The notes under the pieces: generated by a model
The model's database searches: none
Told to the model about the DNA's origin: nothing
The model's input: the letters and a program-made list of their open reading frames with translations, nothing else
NCBI RefSeq assembly: GCF_900113735.1
Contig: NZ_FOQM01000009.1
Location: 1-64,000 of the forward strand
Length of the DNA: 64,000 nucleotides
DNA from: Bradyrhizobium sp. Gha
GTDB taxonomy: Bacteria; Pseudomonadota; Alphaproteobacteria; Rhizobiales; Xanthobacteraceae
Direction: 5' to 3'
Part shown: in pieces, positions 16,875 to 27,714 of the stretch
Layout of the letters: every line of letters starts with the position of its first letter
Numbering within the stretch: position 1 is the first letter of the stretch
Made by a program: the position numbers and the translations under genes

Positions 16875-18335
16875 ATGCCGGACGAGTTCTCGCGTCGCCA
16901 GTTCGCGATGATCGCGGGGCTGTCTACAGTAGCAATAACATCTCCAGAGCCGGCGGAGGCCAAGCCTGCTCTGGCCTCGCACAGCGCGGGGAGCTTTCCT
17001 TCGGGCTTCCTTTGGGGCACGGCAACCTCGTCGTATCAGGTCGAGGGTGCCGTCAGTGAGGACGGCCGGGGGGCCTCGATCTGGGACAGGTTCGTCCGCA
17101 TCCCCGGCAAGATCGAGGACGGCACCACGGGCGATCGCGCGAACGAGCATTATCATCGCTACAAGGAGGACATCGCGCTCATCAGGGAGCTCGGCTGCAA
17201 GGCCTATCGCTTCTCGGTGGCCTGGCCGCGGGTGTTTCCGGATGGCGACGGCAAACCGAACCCCAGGGGGCTCGACTTCTACAATCGCCTGGTCGACGAG
17301 CTGCTGAAGAACGGCATCGAGCCCTGGCTCACGCTCTATCATTGGGATCTGCCGCAATCGCTGCAGGATCGTTTTGGCGGCTGGCGCTCGACCGAGACCT
17401 GCAAGATCTTCGGCGACTACGCGGCCTATGTCGCCGGGCACCTGACCGATCGCGTCAGATGCGTATTCACGTTGAACGAGAGCGGCCGCTTCGTCTATTT
17501 CGGCTACGGCATCGGCATCGATGCGCCGGGCCTGACCTTGCCGCAAGCGGAGGTAAACCAGATCAGGCACAACACCGCGCTCGCGCACGGACTTGCGGTG
17601 CAGGCCGTGCGCGCCCACGGCCGCCGCGGCACGCGCGTGGGCCCGGCCGAGAATGTCGATGCCTGCATTCCCGCGATCGACACGCCCGAGAACGTCCGCG
17701 CCGCCGAGATCGCGTTGCGCGAGCTGAATGCCGGCTATCTCAACGTCATCATGACCGGCCGCTACACCGACGCGTTCCTGAAATACGCCGGCGCCGACGC
17801 GCCGAAATACACCGACGCCGAGTTGAAGATCATCTCCTCGCCGGTCGATTTCCTCGGCCTCAACATTTACGCGCCGCAGCACTACATCGTGGCGTCCGAT
17901 CAGGGGGCCGGCTTCATGCCGGTGCCGATCCCGAAATCATTCCCGCACATGAATTCCGACTGGCTGCGCGTCGGCCCCGAGACGATCTACTGGGTGCCGA
18001 AGCTGGCTGCAAAGATCTGGAAGACGGATGCGATCTATATCAGCGAGAACGGTACCTCCGGCGAGGATCAGGTGACGCAAGACGGCAAGATCTACGACAC
18101 CGATCGCATCATGTACCTGCGCAACTATCTCGCCCAACTCCAGCGCGCCACCACCGAGGGCGTGCCGGTCCGCGGCTACTTCCTCTGGAGCCTGATGGAC
18201 AATTTCGAATGGGTGTTCGGTCTCAACAAGCGCTTCGGCCTCTACCACGTCGATTTCGACACCCAGGTCCGGACGCCAAAACTCAGCGCGAGCTTCTATC
18301 GCAACGTGATCGCGAAGAATGCTGCGGGGGCGTGA
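16875..18335 (+). CDS. GH1 beta-glucosidase, Tat-exported
   Basis: The 486-residue glycoside hydrolase family 1 enzyme would release glucose or related sugars from beta-glycosides. The N-terminus carries a twin-arginine signal (SRRQFAMIAGLS, residues 6-17), so it is predicted to fold in the cytoplasm and be exported. GH1 landmarks are FLWGTATSSYQVEGA, TLYHWDLPQ, the acid/base Glu202 in TLNES and the nucleophile Glu391 in YISENGTSG. The acid/base motif has Ser where the family nearly always has Pro (NEP). GGAGGAG at 16863-16869 supports ATG 16875. It appears to be a single-gene unit. Confidence 0.94.
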   Translation: MPDEFSRRQFAMIAGLSTVAITSPEPAEAKPALASHSAGSFPSGFLWGTATSSYQVEGAVSEDGRGASIWDRFVRIPGKIEDGTTGDRANEHYHRYKEDIALIRELGCKAYRFSVAWPRVFPDGDGKPNPRGLDFYNRLVDELLKNGIEPWLTLYHWDLPQSLQDRFGGWRSTETCKIFGDYAAYVAGHLTDRVRCVFTLNESGRFVYFGYGIGIDAPGLTLPQAEVNQIRHNTALAHGLAVQAVRAHGRRGTRVGPAENVDACIPAIDTPENVRAAEIALRELNAGYLNVIMTGRYTDAFLKYAGADAPKYTDAELKIISSPVDFLGLNIYAPQHYIVASDQGAGFMPVPIPKSFPHMNSDWLRVGPETIYWVPKLAAKIWKTDAIYISENGTSGEDQVTQDGKIYDTDRIMYLRNYLAQLQRATTEGVPVRGYFLWSLMDNFEWVFGLNKRFGLYHVDFDTQVRTPKLSASFYRNVIAKNAAGA

Positions 18336-18459
18336 CCTGTTCGCCTCTGCCCCCGTGCGGCCCCCGGGCGGGGAGAGGTGAAGAGAGGCGTGCCACATTG
18401 ACTCCACTCTCCCCCTGATTCAAAACCGCCCTCAACACTCATAACCAGAGGACACGCCC

Positions 18460-19692
18460 ATGACCGACGCGCTGATCATCGATGCCTGCCGTACGCCGCG
18501 CGGTGTCGGCAAGGCCGGCAAGGGAGCCCTGTCAGGCATTCATCCGCAGCAGTTGGGTGCCACTGTGTTGCGCGCGCTCGCCGACCGGACCGGTGTCAAC
18601 ACGGCCGATGTCGACGACATCGTCTGGGGCTGCAGCGCGCAGGTTGCGACGCAAGGCGGCGATCTCGGCCGCATGTCGGCACTCGATGCCGGCTATGACG
18701 TGCGCGCCAGCGCCGTGACGCTCGATCGCTTTTGCGGCTCCGGCATCACCAGCGTCAACATGGCGGCCTCCTCGATCATGGCCGGCGCAGAAGACCTCGT
18801 CATCGCCGGCGGGTGCGAGATGATGTCGATGGAAGGACGTCGCGGCGGAGGTCCGATGATGATGGACTCCGGCAATCTGCGCCTGCGTGCGCGGCATCCG
18901 CAGTCGCATCAGGGCGTCTGCGCCGACGCGATCGCGACGCTGGAAGGCATCACGCGGCAGGACGTCGATGCGCTCGGCGTCGAAAGCCAGCAGCGCGCCG
19001 CACAGGCGATCGCCGGTGGTCATTTCAAGAAGAGCCTCGTGCCTGTTCATCGCGAGGATGGCAGCCTCGCGCTCGACCGCGAGGAATATCCTCGGCCGCA
19101 GACCACGATGGAAGGTCTCGCGGCGCTGAAGCCGGCATTCGCCGCGCTCGCCGACTATGCGCTGGACGACCAGGGCACGACCTATCGTGGCCTGATCCTG
19201 CAAAAATATCCGGACCTCAACATCGAGTTCATGCATCACGCCGGCAATTCGTCCGGCGTCGTCGATGGCGCGGCGGCAATCCTGTTGGCGTCGCCATCTT
19301 ACGCCAGGGCGCACGGCCTGAAGCCGCGGGCGCGCGTCGTCGCGATGGCCAATATGGGGGACTCGCCGACCCTGATGCTGAACGCTCCGGTGCCGGCGAC
19401 GCGCAAGGTGCTGGCGAAGGCCGGGCTCACCATCGACGACATCGATCTGTTCGAGATCAACGAGGCCTTTGCCGTGGTCGCGGAAAAATACATCCGGGAT
19501 CTCAAGCTCGACCGCGCCAAGGTCAACGTCAACGGCGGCTCGATCGCGCTCGGCCATCCCATCGGCGCGACCGGTTCGATCCTGATCGGCACCATGCTCG
19601 ATGAGCTCGAACGGCGCGACCTCAAGCGCGGTCTCGTCACCATGTGCGCCGCAGGCGGCATGGCGCCGGCTATCATCATCGAGCGCATATAA
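18460..19692 (+). CDS. thiolase / acetyl-CoA acyltransferase family
   Basis: The 410-residue thiolase catalyses CoA-dependent cleavage or condensation of 3-ketoacyl-CoA. The nucleophile Cys92 is in DRFCGSG, the His is in NGGSIALGHPIGATG, and the second Cys is in CAAGGMAPA; EINEAFA is also present. MHHAGNSSGVVDGAAA replaces the more usual TAGNASGINDGAAA, marking a subgroup often annotated as acetyl-CoA acetyltransferase in beta-oxidation. GAGGAC precedes ATG 18460. No other fatty-acid genes adjoin it, so its pathway (fatty acid, aromatic or PHB metabolism) is not decided here. Confidence 0.94.
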   Translation: MTDALIIDACRTPRGVGKAGKGALSGIHPQQLGATVLRALADRTGVNTADVDDIVWGCSAQVATQGGDLGRMSALDAGYDVRASAVTLDRFCGSGITSVNMAASSIMAGAEDLVIAGGCEMMSMEGRRGGGPMMMDSGNLRLRARHPQSHQGVCADAIATLEGITRQDVDALGVESQQRAAQAIAGGHFKKSLVPVHREDGSLALDREEYPRPQTTMEGLAALKPAFAALADYALDDQGTTYRGLILQKYPDLNIEFMHHAGNSSGVVDGAAAILLASPSYARAHGLKPRARVVAMANMGDSPTLMLNAPVPATRKVLAKAGLTIDDIDLFEINEAFAVVAEKYIRDLKLDRAKVNVNGGSIALGHPIGATGSILIGTMLDELERRDLKRGLVTMCAAGGMAPAIIIERI

Positions 19693-19979
19693 CTCGCCGC
19701 AGCCCGTAAAAGGCAGGGAGAAACGCCGCAGAGCGACGATCCAGCCTTATTTTTCAGGGTGAATCGCGCTTCCCCTCCGGCAAAGAGGCCGGTGGTCGCT
19801 TGTCGAAAGCCTCGAATCAGCTTTAGCAAGGCTGCTTGCGGGCCTTTGAAACAAGGCAAAAACCGCTGCCCGAGGCATCTTCCGCTCTGGAAGCCGCTAA
19901 AATGCAGGGGTTTTTGTCGCAGGGGGCCAAAAAAGCCCGTAAAACCGCGACAAAACTGTGCAGAGGGCTATAGGCCTTC

Positions 19980-20005
19980 GCCGGTTGGTCTAATATGCAA
20001 CCGGC
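19980..20005 (+). promoter_or_regulatory. perfect 8-bp inverted repeat in the leader of the HU-like gene
   Basis: The arms GCCGGTTG (19980-19987) and CAACCGGC (19998-20005) enclose a 10-nt AT-rich loop. It ends 8 nt before the ribosome-binding site AGAGGAG of the HU-like gene. It could be an operator or an RNA hairpin. The rest of the 333-bp gap after the thiolase gene (19693-20025) holds no gene that I can support; TATAGG near 19969 is a weak -10 candidate. Confidence 0.45.
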
Positions 20006-20025
20006 AACGAATCAGAGGAGACACG

Positions 20026-20328
20026 ATGCCAACCCAAATGTCGAAATCGCAGTTGATCGAAAAGATTGCGACCGCCACCGAGCTTTCCAAGCGCGACGTC
20101 AAGAACGTCATGGAGACGCTGACCGACGTCGGCCACAAGGAGCTCAAGAAGAACGGCCTGTTCCTGGTGCCGGGCTTTGCCAAGTTCGTGGTCATCAAGA
20201 AGCCCGCGACCAAGGCGCGCAAGGGCACCAACCCGTTCACGGGTGAAGAGATGATGTTCAAGGCCAAGCCGGCCCGGAAGATCGTCCGCGCCCGCCCGGT
20301 CAAGGCCGCCAAGGACGCTGTGGGCTGA
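20026..20328 (+). CDS. HU/IHF-family DNA-binding protein
   Basis: The 100-residue histone-like protein begins MSKSQLIEKIATATELSKRD after a four-residue leader and has the HU beta-arm region KGTNPFTGEEMMFKAKPARK. The arm tip reads NPFTG rather than the common NPATG. The C-terminus is extended by about ten basic residues (RARPVKAAKDAVG). It binds DNA as a dimer and shapes the nucleoid. AGAGGAG precedes ATG 20026, and a strong terminator follows, so it is monocistronic. It is a divergent paralog rather than the canonical 90-residue HU. Confidence 0.93.
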   Translation: MPTQMSKSQLIEKIATATELSKRDVKNVMETLTDVGHKELKKNGLFLVPGFAKFVVIKKPATKARKGTNPFTGEEMMFKAKPARKIVRARPVKAAKDAVG

Positions 20329-20335
20329 TAACGCA

Positions 20336-20369
20336 AAGGCCCCCTCGCGGAGAGGGGGCCTTTTGGTTT
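20336..20369 (+). terminator. intrinsic terminator after the HU-like gene
   Basis: An 11-bp perfect stem (aaggccccctc / gagggggcctt, 20336-20362) with a 5-nt loop is followed by ttggttt. It starts 8 nt after the TGA of the HU-like gene and is the clearest intrinsic terminator in the window. Confidence 0.9.
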
Positions 20370-20403
20370 GACGAAGTGACTGCGGGGGCTGGAGCGGAGG
20401 GGT

Positions 20404-20559
20404 TCAGCCCTTGCGGCGCCTGGCCCGAACCGGGATCGGCGCAAGCCGTGGCTCGGGTCCTGCGAGCGCATCGCGCACCCGGTCGATGGCACGACCAAGC
20501 AGCTGGCGCAGCCGCTGCGTTGTCCGCGATCGCTTCGCCTCTTCCAGCAATTTTTTCAT
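20404..20559 (-). CDS. small basic protein downstream of lon
   Basis: The 51-residue frame reads MKKLLEEAKRSRTTQRLRQL and then a basic, Pro-containing tail. ATG 20559 lies 4 nt after the lon stop, and GGCGGAG, within the end of lon, can serve as ribosome-binding site. The sequence forms one amphipathic basic helix and no family is recognised. Its position suggests co-expression with lon under heat shock. It could also be a chance frame, although codon usage and composition fit a real small gene. Confidence 0.5.
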   Translation of the reverse strand: MKKLLEEAKRSRTTQRLRQLLGRAIDRVRDALAGPEPRLAPIPVRARRRKG

Positions 20560-20563
20560 TGCA

Positions 20564-22957
<2,394 letters not shown>

Positions 22958-22965
22958 GATCGACC

Positions 22966-23349
22966 TCAGGATTTGGCGAGGCGCAGTGCGACGCAGCCGT
23001 CCATGACGAAGCGGCTGATGGCATAGCGGCCAAGGGGCAACGCGATGCGGCGCTCAAAACGCCCCTGCGGCAGCTCGAGCCGGTGGATGCGGGCGTTGCG
23101 AAGCTCCGGCGGCAGCGTGCGCTGGCCGGAGATGATGAGGACGCCGTCCTGGATTACCGTCTCGACATTGTCAGGATTGACGCCGGGAAGCGCGACCAGG
23201 ATCAGGAGCTCATGCTCGGTCTCGAGCACGTCGATCGGTGGCTCCCAGCAGGCCTCCTGGCGGCCGAACTGCTGCCGCATGCGCTCGCCGCGGGTCAGCT
23301 GGTCCAGGGCTTCGGACAGCATCCAGTCGAAGGGGTTTTTCGGTTGCAT
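22966..23349 (-). CDS. Hsp20/alpha-crystallin small heat-shock protein
   Basis: The 127-residue chaperone binds unfolding proteins without ATP. The alpha-crystallin domain covers about residues 35-125 (WEPPIDVLETEHELLILVAL, PGVNPDNVETVIQDGVLIIS, then RIALPLGRYA). The N-terminal arm is short, and the usual C-terminal IxI motif is missing, so oligomerisation may differ from classic Hsp20. ATG 23349 has only weak Shine-Dalgarno similarity. A sigma-32-type promoter lies about 40 bp upstream. lon follows after 8 bp. Confidence 0.93.
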   Translation of the reverse strand: MQPKNPFDWMLSEALDQLTRGERMRQQFGRQEACWEPPIDVLETEHELLILVALPGVNPDNVETVIQDGVLIISGQRTLPPELRNARIHRLELPQGRFERRIALPLGRYAISRFVMDGCVALRLAKS

Positions 23350-23388
23350 GGCAAAACTCGGGGGAGGCGCTGCGGTTGGAAAACGGGG

Positions 23389-23416
23389 ATATGGGGATGG
23401 TTCCCGCGAATTCCAG
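23389..23416 (-). promoter_or_regulatory. RpoH (sigma-32)-type promoter of hsp20-lon
   Basis: On the minus strand CTGGAAT (23416-23410) is followed after exactly 13 bp by CCCCATAT (23396-23389). The E. coli sigma-32 consensus is CTTGAAA-N13/14-CCCCATNT, so the -10 matches fully and the -35 at five of seven positions. Transcription would begin near 23380, giving a leader of about 30 nt before hsp20. Confidence 0.75.
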
Positions 23417-23538
23417 CATCGCGCGTATGGAGCATGCCTGGCCCTCGAAGCAGCGGAGGCCCTTGCGGTCAGACGTATCGACGCCGCGAAAGATATTCCG
23501 CGGCGTCGATGGCAATGATTGGGCGAGATGCGGGGGGA

Positions 23539-24108
23539 TCAGGCGGCCTCGCGATACTCGGCCTCCGCCTCGAGGTTGATCACCGAAGTGGCGAGCTCCG
23601 ACAGCGTATGGTCGGTCGCCTCTTCCTCATCCAGCGTCTCCTGAAGCAGCCTCGCGGCGTCTGGCATGCCGAGCTCCTCGGCCCAGGTGCGGAGCGTGCC
23701 GTAACGGGAGATCTCGTAATGCTCGACGGCCTGCGCCGCTGCGAGGAGGCCGGCATCGAGGGCAGGGGCGTTCTTGAAGTCCTTCATGATCTCGGCACCC
23801 TCGTCGGTAATGCCGTTGATCGCCTCGCACGGCTTGCCGCGCGCCGGCTTGTCCAGCATTCTGAAGATCTGCTCGAGCCGTTTGACCTGGCCCTGCGTCT
23901 CCCGCAGGTGCTTGTTGAAGGCGGCCGCAAGGTCCTTCGAATGCGCGGCCTTGGCCATCTTGGGAAGCGTCTTGATGATCTTGTTCTCGGCGAAATAGAT
24001 GTCCTTCAACGTTTCCAGAAACAGATCACTCAGCATCTTGGGCGCCTGACGCGGACGGCGCGATGCGGTCTTTTTCTTGGATGCGCGTTTCTTTGCTTTC
24101 TTAGCCAT
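23539..24108 (-). CDS. DUF892 (YciE/YciF) ferritin-like protein
   Basis: The 189-residue stress-associated protein has a Lys/Arg-rich tail (residues 1-24, MAKKAKKRASKKKTASRRPR) and a four-helix ferritin-like DUF892 domain (LSDLFLETLKDIYFAENKII, EHYEISRYGTLRTWAEELG, LDEEEATDHTLSELA). The Glu/His residues of these helices could bind a di-metal centre. Relatives are induced by general stress and by osmotic or oxidative shock. AGGAGGATTT precedes ATG 24108. The basic tail could bind nucleic acid, which is an inference from composition. Confidence 0.92.
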   Translation of the reverse strand: MAKKAKKRASKKKTASRRPRQAPKMLSDLFLETLKDIYFAENKIIKTLPKMAKAAHSKDLAAAFNKHLRETQGQVKRLEQIFRMLDKPARGKPCEAINGITDEGAEIMKDFKNAPALDAGLLAAAQAVEHYEISRYGTLRTWAEELGMPDAARLLQETLDEEEATDHTLSELATSVINLEAEAEYREAA

Positions 24109-24251
24109 AAATCCTCCTCATGAGGTGACACGGGAAGGCACGCCCTTCCTCAATCCACACGCGATCAAGAGCCAGCGTCTGCAAATGTTCCTCGCGAAGG
24201 CCCTCGCGAGCCGCTCTGGCTGGCCGTTCACGCCTGCCGAGACGCCCCCCG

Positions 24252-24541
24252 ATGCTCGACTTCGCCCTGTCCGCCTTCGTCACGCTGCTGCTGGTGGTCG
24301 ATCCCGTCGGCCTTGCGCCGGCCTTCCTGGCGGCGACCAGGGGCATGCCCGAGGCGATCAAGCGGACGGTGGCTCTGCGCGCCCCGCCTCGGCCCACCTG
24401 ATCGCGCGGACGCTGGGACGCACCGGGAAGGCCGTGCTGTCGCGGGCTCTTGCGGCCAATTCGGTGCAGTTCGTGATCAGCGGAATCGCGGCCGTTCGGG
24501 CGCGCCTGTCAGAGGGCTGCGACGATCTTTTAATCTATTGA
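24252..24541 (+). pseudogene. decayed marC-family membrane protein gene
   Basis: ATG 24252 opens a frame reading MLDFALSAFVTLLLVVDPVG, then LAPAFLAATRGMPEAIKRTV, the typical MarC N-terminus, and stops at TGA near 24400. In another frame just downstream, SAHLIARTLGRTGKAVLSRA and LAANSVQFVISGIAA match the MarC C-terminus. The middle of the roughly 200-residue protein (about 120 residues, several membrane segments) is missing, and the two ends are out of frame. An internal deletion has inactivated the gene. Confidence 0.75.
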
Positions 24542-24684
24542 TTTTACGATCAATTTCTTGGGTTTGCGGGCCTTCCGGCAAGCCGGCGCCCGAACCGGTC
24601 CGCTTTCGCTTGCGCTGCCATATTGCTTTGACGTACTTCGGGTCTAACAAACTCCCGTCGCAAGAAGGCCGAGGTAAAATCGAG

Positions 24685-25338
24685 ATGTCGATCACATCGG
24701 ACGAGCTCGAGAAGAGACAGGCCATCATCGACGCCTGCCGCCGCATGAATGCGCTCGGCATCAACCAGGGCACCTCAGGCAACATCAGCGTGCGTTTCGG
24801 CGAGGGGCTCCTGATCACGCCCACCAGCCTGCCCTATGACGCCATGACGCCGGACCAGATCGTGTTCATGGCGATGGACGGCTCGCACGCGCCCGATCAG
24901 AAACCGTCCAGCGAGTGGCGCTTCCATCTCGACATCCTGAAGGCGCGCGCCGACGTCGACGCCGTCGTCCACGCGCATCCGACCTATTGCACCATCCTGG
25001 CGATCATGGGCATGGAGATTCCGCCGGTGCACTACATGATCGCAGCCGCCGGCGGCGACAGCATCCGCTGCGCGCCCTATGCCACTTTCGGGACAGTGGA
25101 ACTGTCCCGGCATGCGGTGCATGCGCTGGAGGGCCGGCTCGCCTGCCTGCTCGACCATCACGGCATGATCGCGCTCGGCAAGACGCTCGACAAGGCAATG
25201 TGGCTTGCCGTCGAGGTCGAGACGCTGGCCCGGCAATATCACGGCTGCCTCCAGATCGGCAAACCGCCGCTGCTCTCGAGCGCCGAGATCGAGCGCGTCC
25301 GCCAGCGCATGGCCGGCTACGGCCTGTCGGAAGGGTAG
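24685..25338 (+). CDS. class II aldolase/adducin family protein (fuculose-phosphate aldolase-like)
   Basis: The 217-residue zinc aldolase fold has NQGTSGNISVR, the catalytic Glu region SSEWRFHLDI, zinc ligands in VVHAHPTYCT and a third His in LDHHGMIALG. L-fuculose-1-phosphate and L-ribulose-5-phosphate 4-epimerase enzymes share this fold, so the substrate (a sugar phosphate such as fuculose- or methylthioribulose-phosphate) is not fixed. The ClC gene starts 12 bp after its stop, so the two may be co-transcribed. The ribosome-binding site is weak (GAGG about 10 nt upstream). Confidence 0.92.
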   Translation: MSITSDELEKRQAIIDACRRMNALGINQGTSGNISVRFGEGLLITPTSLPYDAMTPDQIVFMAMDGSHAPDQKPSSEWRFHLDILKARADVDAVVHAHPTYCTILAIMGMEIPPVHYMIAAAGGDSIRCAPYATFGTVELSRHAVHALEGRLACLLDHHGMIALGKTLDKAMWLAVEVETLARQYHGCLQIGKPPLLSSAEIERVRQRMAGYGLSEG

Positions 25339-25350
25339 GGCGGGCAGACG

Positions 25351-27138
25351 GTGTTTGCGCGGATCAGATATCTCGTCGATCGCAAGGGGACCAACCGCAC
25401 CATGGTGCGGCTGCGCGCGCTCCTGCGCAGCAACGAGTTCTACCTGATCCCGCTGGCGCTCGTGATCGGGACGCTGGCCGGCGCGATCGTGACGCTGATG
25501 GCCGAGATCGCGCAGATCGCCCATGTCGTGATCTACGGCATTCCGATCGACGTGCGCCTCTCGGCCAACGCCTATGTCAGTCCCTGGGCGGCGATGATCG
25601 CGCCCGCGCTGGGCGGCCTCGCGCTCGGCGTGATGGAATGGTGGCGGCGACGGCTGAAGCTGTCGAGCGCGGTCGACCCGATCGAGGCCAATGCGCTGCG
25701 CGGCGGCAATCTGTCGATGCGCGACAGCGTGGTGGTGTCGAGCCAGACCCTGATCTCGAACGGCTGCGGCGCCTCGGTCGGTCTCGAGGCCGGTTACACC
25801 CAGATCGGCTCGGGCATCGCCTCGCTGTTCGGGAAGTTCTTCAACCTCCGCCGCAACGACCTCCGCCTCATCGTCGGCTGCGGCGCCGCGGCGGCGATCG
25901 CGGCGGCGTTCGGCGCGCCGATTACCGGCGCGTTCTACGCCTGCGAGCTGATCGTCGGGGTCTATTCGGTCGGCAGCGCGGCGCCGATTTTGGCGGCCTC
26001 GCTCGCCGGCGCGCTGACCGCGCAATGGCTCGGCGGCGCGCCGTACTCGATCGAAATACCGAAGGTCAGCGCCGTCGGCGTCGAGCAATATCTGGCGCTG
26101 ATCGGGCTTGCGCTCATCACCAGCGGCGTCGGCATCGCCGTGATGCGCTCCTCGCCGATGTTCGAGCGCCTGTTCAAATGGCTGCCGGTCTGGCTGCGTC
26201 CGGTGTTCGGCGGCCTCATCGTCGGCAGCTTCGCGCTTGTCACGCCGCAGGTGCTGGCGGCCGGCCACGGCGCCATGGTGCTCGACCTCTTCCATGAGAT
26301 GACGATCGGCCTGGTCGCGACCATCATTGCGCTGAAGGTGACGGCCTGCCTGATCTCGCTGGCCTCGGGCTTCCGTGGTGGTCTGTTCTTCGCCTCGCTG
26401 TTCGTCGGAAGCCTGATCGGAAAATTCTTCTCCGCGGTGCTGCTCCTGATCAGCCCGAACTTCGTGATCGATCCGCTTGTGGCGATGCTGACCGGCATGG
26501 CCACGCTCGGCGTCGCAATCGTCGGGGGTCCCCTGACGATGTCGTTCCTCGTGCTCGAGATGACCCGCAATGTCGACGTCACCGCCGTGGTGCTCGCCGG
26601 CTGCATCGTCACCTCGATCTGCGTCCGATTCATGTTCGGCCACTCCTTCTCGACCTGGCGCCTGCATCTGCGCGGCGAAACCATCCGCAGCGCCAACGAC
26701 GTCGGCTGGCTGCGCAACCTCACCGTCGAGCGCCTGATGCGCTCGGACGTCGGCAAGGTGCCGTCGAGCACCACGATCGCGGCGACACGACGGGAATTCG
26801 CGCTGGGGTCGCGGCCCGGCATCGTCATCGTCAACAATGCTGACGAATATGTCGGCCTCGTCCTGCTGCCCGATCTGTTCTCCAGCGACCTCGACACCAT
26901 CGCCGACGACATCCAGGTCATCGAGCTCGCGCGCCTGACCGAAATCGTGCTGATCCCGGAAATGAACGTGAAGAGCGCGATGGCCGTGTTCGACGAGGCC
27001 GAGGCCGAAATGCTGGCGGTGGTCGATTCCACCGACAGCCGCAAGGTGGTCGGCTTCCTGACCGAGAACTTTGCCCGCCGCCGCTATGTCGAGGAAATCG
27101 ACAAGGCCACGCGCGGCGTGCTGGGCGCATTGTCCTAA
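25351..27138 (+). CDS. ClC-family chloride channel/antiporter with CBS region
   Basis: The 595-residue inner-membrane protein has about ten to twelve hydrophobic segments (residues 30-450) and a cytoplasmic C-terminal CBS-like pair (about 455-585). The ClC filter region reads GASVGLEAGYTQIGSG, keeping the gating Glu although Pro is replaced (GLEAG versus GREGP). GAPITGAFYACELIV and GFRGGLFFASLFVGSLIG match other conserved blocks. It would exchange or conduct chloride or another anion. GTG 25351 follows GGGCGGG; the ATG at 25402 is an alternative. Confidence 0.92.
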   Translation: MFARIRYLVDRKGTNRTMVRLRALLRSNEFYLIPLALVIGTLAGAIVTLMAEIAQIAHVVIYGIPIDVRLSANAYVSPWAAMIAPALGGLALGVMEWWRRRLKLSSAVDPIEANALRGGNLSMRDSVVVSSQTLISNGCGASVGLEAGYTQIGSGIASLFGKFFNLRRNDLRLIVGCGAAAAIAAAFGAPITGAFYACELIVGVYSVGSAAPILAASLAGALTAQWLGGAPYSIEIPKVSAVGVEQYLALIGLALITSGVGIAVMRSSPMFERLFKWLPVWLRPVFGGLIVGSFALVTPQVLAAGHGAMVLDLFHEMTIGLVATIIALKVTACLISLASGFRGGLFFASLFVGSLIGKFFSAVLLLISPNFVIDPLVAMLTGMATLGVAIVGGPLTMSFLVLEMTRNVDVTAVVLAGCIVTSICVRFMFGHSFSTWRLHLRGETIRSANDVGWLRNLTVERLMRSDVGKVPSSTTIAATRREFALGSRPGIVIVNNADEYVGLVLLPDLFSSDLDTIADDIQVIELARLTEIVLIPEMNVKSAMAVFDEAEAEMLAVVDSTDSRKVVGFLTENFARRRYVEEIDKATRGVLGALS

Positions 27139-27333
27139 ACCGCAAGTCCCGGACCGGCGTTTCGACCTCCCGGCTGCAGGTGACGTGCTGTGGAAGCACT
27201 GGAGCTATCGCACCCAGAGGGTTTGCAATCCTTCAAACCGTGGCAGATTGCCGCGATCGCGAAACATTTCGGTGCTTCGTGAATTACGTGTTGCTTCCAT
27301 GTCTCTTGTTTGGTGCGAGCAGAGGGCATTCAG

Positions 27334-27714
27334 ATGAATGACAGGTCCGCGCATTCGGGAATTGGCCGCCGCGCCATGCTGGCGGTGTTCGCCAGTCTCG
27401 CCCTGGTGATGGCGCCCCTATCGCCTTCGGCTGCAGCGTCCCCGGCGCCGGTCAAGGCCACGCCGGCCGCAATGACAGGTCACGGCTCGTCCGCAGTGAC
27501 CGATTTCGGCGCAGCGCGCCGCCATCATCATCACTACCGTCGCGGACCGAGCGCGGCGGGCCTTGCCTTCATGGGCGTCGCCGCCGGCCTGATCGGAGGC
27601 GCGATCGCCGAGAGCCGTCGGCAGGAGTACTACGACAATTACTATGATGGCGGTCCGGGTTATTACGGTCCCGGTTACGGCTATTACGGTGGACCGCGCT
27701 ACTATCCGTACTGA
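27334..27714 (+). CDS. small exported Tyr/Gly-rich protein
   Basis: The 126-residue product has an N-terminal signal (about residues 13-38, RRAMLAVFASLALVMAPLSP), a His/Arg patch (RRHHHHYRRG), a short hydrophobic segment (GLAFMGVAAGLIGGAIAE) and a tail of Tyr, Gly and Pro (YYDNYYDGGPGYYGPGYGYY). Such proteins are common in rhizobia and have no assigned role; the hydrophobic segment may hold it in a membrane. AGAGGG lies 8 nt before ATG 27334. The preceding 195 bp hold no further gene. Confidence 0.8.
   Translation: MNDRSAHSGIGRRAMLAVFASLALVMAPLSPSAAASPAPVKATPAAMTGHGSSAVTDFGAARRHHHHYRRGPSAAGLAFMGVAAGLIGGAIAESRRQEYYDNYYDGGPGYYGPGYGYYGGPRYYPY

Noticed and set aside
24167..24191. EcfG-type promoter (GGAAC-N16-TCTT) before the DUF892 gene
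   Set aside because: The -35 is good, but the -10 (TCTT) does not match CGTT, so it is not reported as a promoter.
24775..26667. 630-residue open frame on the minus strand
   Set aside because: It is antisense to the ClC and aldolase genes and is His/Arg/Asp-rich low-complexity shadow coding.
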